The notes beneath the pieces are model-generated. The model was not told the DNA's origin, did not search any database, and worked only from the letters and a program-made list of their open reading frames with translations. DNA of 6,097 nt, taken from an uncultured Phycisphaerales bacterium. Its GTDB lineage: Bacteria; Planctomycetota; Phycisphaerae; Sedimentisphaerales; Anaerobacaceae. The DNA lies in NCBI GenBank assembly GCA_937868145.1, contig CALMMH010000506.1:1-6097 (forward strand), written 5' to 3'. The translations under genes were made by a program, and so were the position numbers. Positions 1 to 4,523 of the stretch are shown here, piece after piece. How positions within the stretch are numbered: position 1 is the stretch's first letter; every line of letters starts with the position of its first letter.

Positions 1-908
1 TCCTGGGACAGGTGGTGATGACGGACTTCGCCCGCGCCCAGGTGCTGGACCGGCTATTGGTCTACGAACGGCGGATCGAGAGCAGCCTGTACCGGACGAT
101 GGCGTATCTGCGCCGGGAGCGGGAAACCCGCACGGCGGCGGCCGGGCCGGAAGGACTTCCGCATTCGGAGCGAGGACCCGGTGAAGATTTAAGAAAGGTT
201 GCCACAGAGGTCACAGAGGGACACAGAGAAAGACCAGGACGGGAGGGGAAGAACGCCGCGATTTGTGAGCCTCTCGTTTCTTCACCCGGTTCTTACCCTC
301 CGGGCTCTGTGCCCTCTGTGGACTCTGTGGCCATAACTCCGATCTTGGCTTTGGATCTGCAAAGTGGTCTCGCAGCGGATCAGGAGGCCATGGCAGGGGC
401 GAAATTGGCTTCGTTTGGCGCAGAGCCGGGATCGGGAGGAGTTTCAAGTGTGAAGTGTCAAGTTTCGAGCGACGGATGCGATCCGGATGGGGTGGCGGAT
501 TTCGGAGGTTCCAGTCCGAGTGGCAGCGGCAAACTCGTTTGCCGAGGGTCTTGTCCCTGCGAGGAAGCCATCGGCAAGCTCCGAGGACTCCGCTTGCCGC
601 TGCCACCCGGAGTCGAAGAAAGCCGTTCTGACTTCCCACTTCAGACTTCAGATTTCAAACGTAACGAGAAGATAACGCCTGGCGGCGTCACTACGAACGC
701 GGCGGACGGAAATCACGGGCGGGACGCCCGTGCTACGGGGACGCCTTACGGCGTTGTTGCGAGCGACGAGGGACGGGCGACGCCGCCTTCGGCTGAAACA
801 CTTCACGATCGATCGTGCGAAACGAAGCCAATTTCGGAAGGAATCTCACGTTGGGCGTGTCCGTCCCGCTGGAGCGGGAGTCTGCGGGGAACGGAGGGGG
901 CGTTCTGA
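1..908 (+). CDS. C-terminal part of a hypothetical protein with a repeat-derived read-through tail (5' partial)
   Basis: The frame is already open at the left edge (first complete codon at position 3), so the gene begins outside the window. Only the first 45 or so codons look like real protein: an amphipathic, Arg/Glu-rich segment containing DFARAQVLDRLLVYERRIE and then SLYRTMAYLRRERE. This resembles the C-terminal helix of a family of planctomycete hypothetical proteins that I recall starting with an 'NALRHGL'-type N-terminus; that link is from memory. From about position 185 the frame has low-complexity composition and runs through several dispersed palindromic repeats (CACAGAG, ETKPIS and HGRDARATG units) before the TGA at 906-908. 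The tail is therefore probably intergenic repeat DNA that happens to lack an in-frame stop, or the original stop was lost when repeats inserted. Function is unknown. An internal ATG at 18 exists but is unlikely to be the true start. Confidence 0.45.
   Translation, partial: LGQVVMTDFARAQVLDRLLVYERRIESSLYRTMAYLRRERETRTAAAGPEGLPHSERGPGEDLRKVATEVTEGHRERPGREGKNAAICEPLVSSPGSYPPGSVPSVDSVAITPILALDLQSGLAADQEAMAGAKLASFGAEPGSGGVSSVKCQVSSDGCDPDGVADFGGSSPSGSGKLVCRGSCPCEEAIGKLRGLRLPLPPGVEESRSDFPLQTSDFKRNEKITPGGVTTNAADGNHGRDARATGTPYGVVASDEGRATPPSAETLHDRSCETKPISEGISRWACPSRWSGSLRGTEGAF
201..331. repeat. Inverted repeat built from CACAGAG units
   Basis: The left arm (201-228) carries three CACAGAG heptamers at 203-209, 212-218 and 222-228. 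The right arm (305-331) is its reverse complement apart from two substitutions and one extra base. The arms enclose about 76 nt that begin with purine-rich sequence and contain no recognisable gene. I recall CACAGAG-rich units as common intergenic repeats in planctomycete and verrucomicrobial genomes, but copy number here cannot be checked. The unit lies inside the read-through part of the frame ending at 908, which argues that this part is not functional protein. Confidence 0.75.
511..610. repeat. Palindromic repeat block with two hairpins sharing GGCAGCGGCAA arms
   Basis: The outer arms 516-532 and 594-610 are reverse complements at 16 of 17 positions. Two local hairpins also form: a perfect 7-bp stem 527-533/538-544 with loop CTCG, and a perfect 8-bp stem 572-579/592-599 with a 12-nt loop. 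The same arm sequence CGGCAA can therefore pair locally or long-range. The minus strand reads CRCHSDWNLRNPP, which I remember as a recurrent spurious peptide in planctomycete annotations. It is best described as a dispersed palindromic repeat with no visible protein function. Confidence 0.65.
714..793. repeat. Cluster of short GC-rich hairpins, 'HGRDARATG' repeat
   Basis: Three small hairpins follow each other: 714-721/725-732 (8-bp stem CACGGGCG/CGCCCGTG, loop GGA), 741-745/750-754 (ACGCC/GGCGT, loop TTAC) and 782-785/790-793 (GCCG/CGGC, loop CCTT). Read in frame 3 the first unit gives HGRDARATG, a peptide signature I associate with repeats scattered through planctomycete genomes. The cluster is probably a mobile palindromic repeat. 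It might also act as a bidirectional 3'-end barrier for the converging transcripts, but no T-tract follows any of the stems. Confidence 0.65.
804..879. repeat. 14-bp perfect palindrome and a TCCCGC hairpin next to the ETKPIS unit
   Basis: CACGATCGATCGTG at 804-817 is a perfect 14-bp palindrome. A second hairpin lies at 864-869/874-879 (TCCCGC/GCGGGA, loop TGGA). They flank the plus-strand ETKPIS unit at 820-835 and look like part of the same repeat cluster. The 864-879 hairpin lies downstream of the leftward phosphatase gene, whose stop is at 981-983. It could contribute to 3'-end formation, though no U-tract supports intrinsic termination. Confidence 0.5.
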
Positions 909-980
909 GTGCTGCACGAGGCTGAAAAGAGCGCCGATGGACGCGTCGTGCGGTCTGAAGCTACGCCTGCGGAGTCCCGG

Positions 981-2258
981 TCAGCGGATCTCCAGGCCCA
1001 CGAGGGTCAGGTCATCCACTTCCGCCGGATCGATCTCGCGGTTGCGGGCCGATTCCGTCAGGCGGTCCACGATCTCGGCAATCGGACAGTCCTTCATGGC
1101 CAAGAACTCCTCGGTGCATTGGAAACCGTTCTTGTCATGGAGACGCCCGACCAGGGTCTCGGCGCCGTCGGAGTACAGCAGGAGCCTGTCGCCCGCCTGG
1201 AGCTGGACTGTTTCCTGGACGAAGTCCGCGGTTTCGAAGATCCCCAGCAGCGAGCCGCGAGCCTGAAGTTGCATGGGTGCTTCGCCTTGTCGCAGCAGGA
1301 TCGGGTAGGGATGGCCTGCCCGGGCGAAGGTGAGTTGACGCGTTTTGACGTTGAGGAGGCAGTAGCAACAGGTGGCGAACTGGTAGCCGGAGAGTTTCTG
1401 CCCGGCCATCTTCATGTTGAGGTTCTTCATGACCTCGGCGGGCGGGAAGATGCGGTAGTTCTTCTCGACCGTCTGCCGCATCACGAGAGCCTGCTTGATG
1501 AACATGGTCAACAGGGCCGCCGGCATGGAATGACCGACCGCGTCGGCGATATAGAACCCGATGTGCTGCTCGTCGATGCGGGCTACGTCGTAGATGTCGC
1601 CCGACACCCACTCGGCCGGGAGAAAGGTGACCATCCACTGCAGGTCGTCGCTGTTGGGCAACTGGGCCGGGAGGAAGTCCCGCTGAAGCAGACCGGCCAG
1701 TCGCAACTGCTCCTTCACGCTGTCCACAAAGGACCCATGCGTCTCGGACGGATCGGTGGGCCGTTTGTCCCAGAGCCGTTCCGACAGGCTGGTCGGTCCC
1801 GGCGGCTTGGTTGCGATGCCGGAGTTCTGATGTTTGCGCTGCGCCAGGTTGACGCTGATGCTGGACCACAGGTCGTCCATGGAGATCGCGTCCACGCTCT
1901 TGGTCATCGAGAAGCTGGTCTCCGACGAGATCAGAGAGAAACTGCGGATGGGCTTCTTGACCCGCTGCGTGAGCAGGACGATCCCGAGGTTGTCCCGTTC
2001 GAGGGCCTCGAGCACCCGGCCCAGCCGTTGGTCTTGCGTGATGTCGATCCCCTCGGCGTCCACCAGGACGGTCCCGATCCGATCGATCCGGGCGCGAATG
2101 TCGCTGTAATGGTCCAGATGGAGCATGTAGGAGGAAAGCTTCTTCTGGCGGAACAACCGTCGGATTTCCGCCGGCATGTGCGGTTTATCGGACAGATAGA
2201 CCACATCGATGAATCCTTCCGGTGCGCCGGTGTTGCTTGCTGATTTCGTGAGCCCCAT
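981..2258 (-). CDS. PP2C/SpoIIE-type (RsbU-like) serine/threonine phosphatase with receiver-like N-terminus
   Basis: Encodes 425 residues. The C-terminal half (about 185-425) is a PP2C-family SpoIIE/RsbU catalytic domain, a Mn/Mg-dependent phosphoserine/threonine phosphatase that usually acts on anti-anti-sigma (STAS) proteins. Visible motifs in order are QRDFLP (192-197), SGDIYD (219-224, metal-binding Asp221 and Asp224), DAVGHSMPAAL (239-249), AGHPYPILL (314-322), DRLLLYSDGAET (357-368) and DDLTLVGL (415-422). All expected acidic metal ligands appear present. Residues about 15-140 resemble a response-regulator receiver fold: DVVYLSD, VLVDAEG with a possible phosphoacceptor Asp67, and IVLLT. 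The usual double-acidic pair and the KP motif are not clear, so this may be a pseudo-receiver. A linker of about 40 residues joins the two parts. I chose ATG 2258 because an AAGG sits 8 nt upstream; the frame extends to 2300 but adds only a basic, unconserved leader. The partner STAS or kinase protein is not in the window. Confidence 0.9.
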   Translation of the reverse strand: MGLTKSASNTGAPEGFIDVVYLSDKPHMPAEIRRLFRQKKLSSYMLHLDHYSDIRARIDRIGTVLVDAEGIDITQDQRLGRVLEALERDNLGIVLLTQRVKKPIRSFSLISSETSFSMTKSVDAISMDDLWSSISVNLAQRKHQNSGIATKPPGPTSLSERLWDKRPTDPSETHGSFVDSVKEQLRLAGLLQRDFLPAQLPNSDDLQWMVTFLPAEWVSGDIYDVARIDEQHIGFYIADAVGHSMPAALLTMFIKQALVMRQTVEKNYRIFPPAEVMKNLNMKMAGQKLSGYQFATCCYCLLNVKTRQLTFARAGHPYPILLRQGEAPMQLQARGSLLGIFETADFVQETVQLQAGDRLLLYSDGAETLVGRLHDKNGFQCTEEFLAMKDCPIAEIVDRLTESARNREIDPAEVDDLTLVGLEIR

Positions 2259-2266
2259 AATGATCG

Positions 2267-2272
2267 CCTTTT
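2267..2272 (-). promoter_or_regulatory. Ribosome binding site that sets the phosphatase start
   Basis: On the minus strand AAAAGG lies 8 nt before ATG 2258, within an A-rich run. The in-frame ATG at 2300 has no comparable purine motif at this spacing, so the shorter protein is preferred. Confidence 0.55.
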
Positions 2273-2412
2273 TTCTCTGGCGTCGGGAAGTGCAGCGCAC
2301 GTCCCTGTACGCGGTTTCGGCAATTAGTATTTCGTCCGATTCCGCGCATCACTTTGGGGATTTGTTCGAATGAGGGACGGACTTCCGAAGAACGGGCATT
2401 CGACCTACTTTG

Positions 2413-2446
2413 GGAGAGAAGAATCCGTTTCACGATTCTTCTCTCC
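2413..2446. repeat. Hairpin A of the nested element
   Basis: A perfect 13-bp stem, 2413-2425 paired with 2434-2446, closes an 8-nt loop (CGTTTCAC on the plus strand). Three more T-A pairs (2409-2411/2447-2449) form if G2412 bulges. No T-tract follows on either strand, so it does not look like an intrinsic terminator. Its loop is the inverted counterpart of the loop of hairpin B. Confidence 0.85.
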
Positions 2447-2480
2447 AAAACGGGATGTCCACGCCAGAGACTTGGATAGA

Positions 2481-2526
2481 TCGATTCTTCAAGGAAATCG
2501 TGAAACAGATTTCCTGGAAGAATCGA
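2481..2526. repeat. Hairpin B of the nested element
   Basis: A 19-position stem, 2481-2499 paired with 2508-2526, has 18 Watson-Crick pairs and one A/G mismatch (2491/2516). The loop is GTGAAACA (2500-2507). It abuts the 3' outer arm directly, so the two stems could stack coaxially. Only a T-run inside the outer arm (2540-2544) follows on the plus strand, too far away for a classical terminator. Confidence 0.85.
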
Positions 2527-2553
2527 GGTCGAATGTCTGTTTTTCGGAAGTTC

Positions 2554-3276
2554 TTATCCGGCGAAGATGGCCGAGCCCAGACGAAGGATGGTCGCCCCTT
2601 CCTCGATGGCGATCTCGTAGTCCGAGCTCATGCCCATGCTCAGTTCGGTGAACTGGCTGCCGACGATCTTCTCGCCTCGCATCTCGCAGTGGAGTTCGCG
2701 GGCGCGGGTGAAGCAGGTGCGGACCACGTCCTTGTTGCGGGTCAGCGGGGCCATGGTCATCAGCCCGATCAGTTTCAGATGGGGCAGCGTTTCGATCTGC
2801 TCGGCCAGGTGGGTGGCGGCCCCGACCGGGACGCCGTATTTCTGCGGTTCGTTGGACGTGTTCACCTGGAGCAGCACCTTGGGGCACAGGTCCAGTTTGG
2901 CCGCGGAGTTGTTGATCTCCTCCGCCAGCCGCAGAGTGTCCACGGAATGGACCAGCGAGATCGACGGAAGGATCTGACGCACCTTATTGCGCTGGAGGTG
3001 GCCGATCAGGTGCCAGTGGATCTCTTTGGGCAGACCGGCGTCCTCGGGCGAGTGTGCGAGGAACTCCTCGACCTGGCCGGCAACCTTCTTAAGTTGCTGG
3101 ACGCGGTTTTCGCCGAGATGGCCGTATCCGAGGCGGATCACCTCCTGGATCTGCTCCCATTCGGCCGATTTGGTCACGACGACGAGTCGGATGTCCTCGG
3201 GGTCACGACCTACCCTGGCGCAGGTTTCCTTGATGATCCCTTCGACGCGTTCGATTCTTTCTGCGATTTTCGTCAT
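2554..3276 (-). CDS. yggS: YggS/PLPBP family pyridoxal phosphate homeostasis protein
   Basis: Encodes 240 residues, close to the family's usual length of about 230. The protein is a single-domain TIM barrel of the alanine-racemase N-terminal type. It binds PLP and buffers the cytosolic vitamin B6 and amino/keto-acid balance, with no established catalytic activity. Family signatures visible are LVVVTKSAE with the PLP-bound Lys36, LGENRVQQ (54-61), IHWHLIGHLQRNK (86-98), HSVD (110-113), GLMTMAP (171-177), ELSMGMSSDYEIAIEEG (211-227) and RLGSAIFAG at the C-terminus. I chose ATG 3276 because family members begin a short helix just before the GR(D/S)P segment. An in-frame TTG/ATG at 3309/3306 would add 10-11 unconserved residues; neither start has a strong Shine-Dalgarno. 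The protein stops right after the final conserved strand, a few residues shorter than E. coli YggS, and the palindromic element begins just beyond the stop. Confidence 0.95.
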   Translation of the reverse strand: MTKIAERIERVEGIIKETCARVGRDPEDIRLVVVTKSAEWEQIQEVIRLGYGHLGENRVQQLKKVAGQVEEFLAHSPEDAGLPKEIHWHLIGHLQRNKVRQILPSISLVHSVDTLRLAEEINNSAAKLDLCPKVLLQVNTSNEPQKYGVPVGAATHLAEQIETLPHLKLIGLMTMAPLTRNKDVVRTCFTRARELHCEMRGEKIVGSQFTELSMGMSSDYEIAIEEGATILRLGSAIFAG

Positions 3277-3344
3277 GTCTAGCGGCTGTGAACGAGTGTA
3301 GTGCATCAATCCATTTCGCGACCAGACACTCGGTCGACGGTCCT

Positions 3345-3373
3345 AGTGTATGAAAATCTGCGGTTTCGCACAA
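3345..3373 (-). promoter_or_regulatory. Possible sigma70-like promoter for yggS
   Basis: On the minus strand TTGTGC (3373-3368) and TACACT (3350-3345) are spaced by 17 nt. They match 3 of 6 and 4 of 6 consensus positions. The implied transcript start near 3338 leaves a leader of about 60 nt before ATG 3276. The match is moderate and rests only on sequence. Confidence 0.3.
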
Positions 3374-3586
3374 GAGGTTATTATTGAGGGTGTCGCACCA
3401 AATCCGGTCAATGCGAGGATGACGCATGGCAACGCCGTTGTCAGGACGTATTCCTTTTGGGGGATGGGAGAAACGGTCGGAACGGGCTCCGAGCGTGCCG
3501 TCGGGGGGGCATTCTGCCAAAATACATGCTGATCTGCGTGCTGTCGAGGTGCAGCAGACCTAGGCGAGGCTTGGCGCAAGAAAAAT

Positions 3587-3717
3587 GTCACTTCCGGGAC
3601 CCACACGTCGCGACATGTCGTAAAGGCTTATTAATAAATGACTTACGTGATTTTACAGTTTCTCGATGTCGCGAAAAAAGCGACAATTCCCCCGATTTTA
3701 TCTTGCAGGGAAGTGAC
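3587..3717. repeat. Nested short inverted repeats around an AT-rich palindrome
   Basis: GTCACTTCC at 3587-3595 is inverted at 3709-3717. Inside these, TCGCGACAT at 3608-3616 is inverted at 3666-3674. Between them lies the 10-bp palindrome TTATTAATAA (3628-3637), in an unusually AT-rich patch for this GC-rich window. A small hairpin TGTCGC/GCGACA (3667-3672/3680-3685, A-rich loop) overlaps the inner arm. The block ends within the spacer of the rightward promoter at 3703-3731. It could be an operator region, but each arm is only 9 bp and chance is not excluded. Confidence 0.4.
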
Positions 3718-3731
3718 GTCGGGGGTATAAT
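3703..3731 (+). promoter_or_regulatory. Candidate rightward sigma70-type promoter
   Basis: A perfect TATAAT at 3726-3731 is preceded, 17 nt upstream, by TTGCAG (3703-3708), a 3-of-6 match to the -35 box. Transcription would start near 3738 and run into sequence without a convincing gene, antisense in direction to all neighbouring genes. The 9-bp inverted repeat arm at 3709-3717 falls between the two boxes, where a repressor could act. Confidence 0.4.
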
Positions 3732-3737
3732 CATAAT

Positions 3738-3895
3738 CGATACCAATGGAGTGGACTGGGGTGGGAGAAAACCCCTGATGTGTGCCCCGTTTTATGGCTT
3801 GAGTCGCCGGGGAAGTTTGGATAGAGCACCGTGTTCTTTGAATCCCAGTTGCTGTTATTACTGTCCTTGGACAGTTTCTTGATCCTCGGCGAGGC
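3738..3895 (+). ncRNA. Speculative small RNA downstream of the 3703-3731 promoter
   Basis: Sequence after the promoter can form GGGG/CCCC near 3759-3777 and then one of two mutually exclusive pairings: CCCCG 3785-3789 with CGGGG 3808-3812, or 3804-3813 with 3883-3892 (nine Watson-Crick pairs and one G·U). A small hairpin at 3861-3874 would sit inside the second fold. It matches no RNA family known to me, including 6S RNA and the common riboswitches. The evidence is promoter plus foldability only. Confidence 0.15.
3861..3880 (+). terminator. Weak terminator-like hairpin
   Basis: CTGTC/GACAG (3861-3865/3870-3874, loop CTTG) is followed by TTTCTT on the plus strand. The stem is short and the T-tract interrupted, so efficiency would be low. 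It could mark the end of a transcript from the 3703-3731 promoter. Confidence 0.2.
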
Positions 3896-4100
3896 AGCGT
3901 GGCACACCGGTCTCCCCCCCAGCCGGTCCCACCACCTCGCCATTTTTATGCGCGGATGGAACCGCTTGCAGGGGCACGTTCCCATGGTTCTACGAAGGGT
4001 GTGGACGTCGTGTTCTTTGCCGCCTGCAATCGTCCGGATTCCGTCCGAGATCGCGGCCCGGGTGCGTCGTTCGGTGACGGGGTCGTGACAGCAGGCTGGT

Positions 4101-4511
4101 TCACTCGCCTCGGACTTGCACGATGACCGTGCGGCTTCGTGGGCCGTCGAACTCACAGAAGTAGACTCCTTGCCATGTCCCCAGGGTGAGCCGCCCGTCG
4201 TGGATCAGGATCTGTTCGCTGCAGCCGACGAGAGAACTTTTGCAGTGGGCGTCGGAGTTGCCTTCGTCGTGGCGGTAGCCCGGGTGGGAGCGGGGGATCA
4301 CCTGGTCGAAGACCATGAGCATGTCGTGGACGACCGCGGGATCGGCGTTCTCGTTGATCGTGATGGCGGCGGTGGTGTGCGGACAAAAGACGATCACGTC
4401 GCCGTTGTGGATCCCTGCGTCGCGGACGGCGGCCTCGATCCGGCTGGTGACATCGACCATCTCCGTCCGGCTGTGAGTGCTGACCCCGAACTCCTTCTGA
4501 ACGATCTTCAT
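4101..4511 (-). CDS. yjbQ: YjbQ/UPF0047 family protein
   Basis: Encodes 136 residues, matching the family's usual length of about 135-140. UPF0047/YjbQ proteins are small, probably cytosolic and trimeric, with a conserved metal-coordinating His cluster. E. coli YjbQ shows weak thiamine-phosphate synthase activity, but the physiological role is unsettled. Visible conserved blocks are CPHTTAAITINENADPAVVHD (43-63), GYRHDEGNSDAHCKSSLVG (78-96), NGRL-like DGRLTLGTWQ (105-114) and CEFDGPRSRTV (119-129). The candidate metal ligands His45, His81 and His89 are all present. The ATG is supported by GAGGA 7 nt upstream. The gene follows argS by 10 nt and is almost certainly co-transcribed with it. Whether the pairing has functional meaning is unknown. 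Confidence 0.95.
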   Translation of the reverse strand: MKIVQKEFGVSTHSRTEMVDVTSRIEAAVRDAGIHNGDVIVFCPHTTAAITINENADPAVVHDMLMVFDQVIPRSHPGYRHDEGNSDAHCKSSLVGCSEQILIHDGRLTLGTWQGVYFCEFDGPRSRTVIVQVRGE

Positions 4512-4518
4512 GGTGATT

Positions 4519-4523
4519 TCCTC
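4519..4523 (-). promoter_or_regulatory. Ribosome binding site of yjbQ overlapping the argS stop codon
   Basis: GAGGA on the minus strand (4523 to 4519) lies 7 nt before the yjbQ ATG and shares bases with the argS TGA (4524-4522). The arrangement favours translational coupling. Confidence 0.7.

Larger units (their letters stand above)
401..835. repeat. Pair of inverted 16-bp 'ETKPIS' repeat units
   Basis: The 16-mer AAACGAAGCCAATTTC is present at 820-835 on the plus strand and, perfectly, at 401-416 on the minus strand. Translated out of frame these copies give the peptides ETKPIS (plus) and QTKPIS (minus). I associate this signature with spurious hypothetical proteins of Sedimentisphaerales-type planctomycetes. 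The two copies bound a block that also contains related CTTCA/TTTCAA-rich segments in opposite orientations (about 443-466 and 631-660). The whole block may be a composite of inverted dispersed repeats. No coding function is supported. Confidence 0.6.
2381..2551. repeat. Nested near-palindromic element (outer 26-bp inverted repeat enclosing two hairpins)
   Basis: The outer arms 2381-2406 and 2526-2551 are reverse complements at 23 of 26 positions. All three differences become G·U pairs if the plus strand is the RNA. Inside lie hairpin A (2413-2446) and hairpin B (2481-2526), separated by a 34-nt spacer (2447-2480) with a weak central TCCA/TGGA pairing (2458-2461/2473-2476). The layout is nearly mirror-symmetric about position 2466. 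The left half and the reverse complement of the right half share CATTCGACCT and a 16-nt core, AATCYGTTTCACGATT, while the hairpin stems between them differ. The element begins 2 nt beyond the yggS stop codon and ends 122 bp upstream of the phosphatase start. No open frame, target-site duplication or transposase is visible. Possibilities are a structured RNA, a REP/BIME- or MITE-like mobile element, or a cruciform protein-binding site. I recognise none of these by sequence. Confidence 0.8.
3277..4100. other. 824-bp stretch without a convincing gene
   Basis: Every open frame here, on both strands, has unnatural composition (rich in Arg, Cys, Ser and Pro) and no recognisable motif. I found no tRNA, tmRNA, SRP RNA or RNase P RNA landmarks. 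The stretch contains the possible yggS promoter (3345-3373), nested short inverted repeats around an AT-rich centre (3587-3717), a good rightward TATAAT promoter (3703-3731) and foldable sequence downstream of it (3738-3895). A run of seven G around 3504-3510 and a C-rich run around 3914-3921 also stand out. From about 3900 to 4100, downstream of yjbQ, I see nothing interpretable and no clear intrinsic terminator. Confidence 0.6.

Noticed and set aside
211..639. 142-codon minus-strand frame in the repeat region
   Set aside because: It consists of translated dispersed repeats (CRCHSDWNLRNPP, QTKPIS) rather than a protein with its own composition.
909..2243. Long 444-codon open frame on the plus strand opposite the phosphatase gene
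   Set aside because: It is the antisense shadow of a GC-rich gene. It has no family motif, while the minus strand shows every PP2C motif in order.
2413..2526. Interpretation of the two hairpins as a CRISPR fragment or as plain terminators
   Set aside because: The shared GTGAAAC core is only about 16 nt, the two copies are inverted and the stems differ, so these are not CRISPR repeats. No T-tract directly follows either stem on either strand.
2381..2551. Interpretation of the nested palindrome as a retron non-coding RNA
   Set aside because: Outer complementary arms with internal hairpins recall an msr-msd layout, but no reverse transcriptase gene is present and the mirror symmetry is not typical of retrons.
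2410..3282. 290-codon plus-strand frame opposite yggS
   Set aside because: A shadow of yggS that also runs through the palindromic element. No domain is recognisable and the minus strand is unambiguous.
3815..3848. tRNA-like stretch (TTTGGATAGAGCACC followed by CTTTGAATCC)
   Set aside because: It resembles a D-arm and anticodon loop, but the anticodon stem does not pair, no GGTTCRA T-arm follows, and there is no acceptor stem. At most a chance match or decayed remnant.
3731..4156. Open frames on both strands of the intergenic region, including plus-strand frames 3457-3882, 3831-4088 and 3899-4126
   Set aside because: Composition is irregular (many Cys, Arg, Ser and Pro), no motif is recognisable, no start has good ribosome-site support, and they overlap each other.
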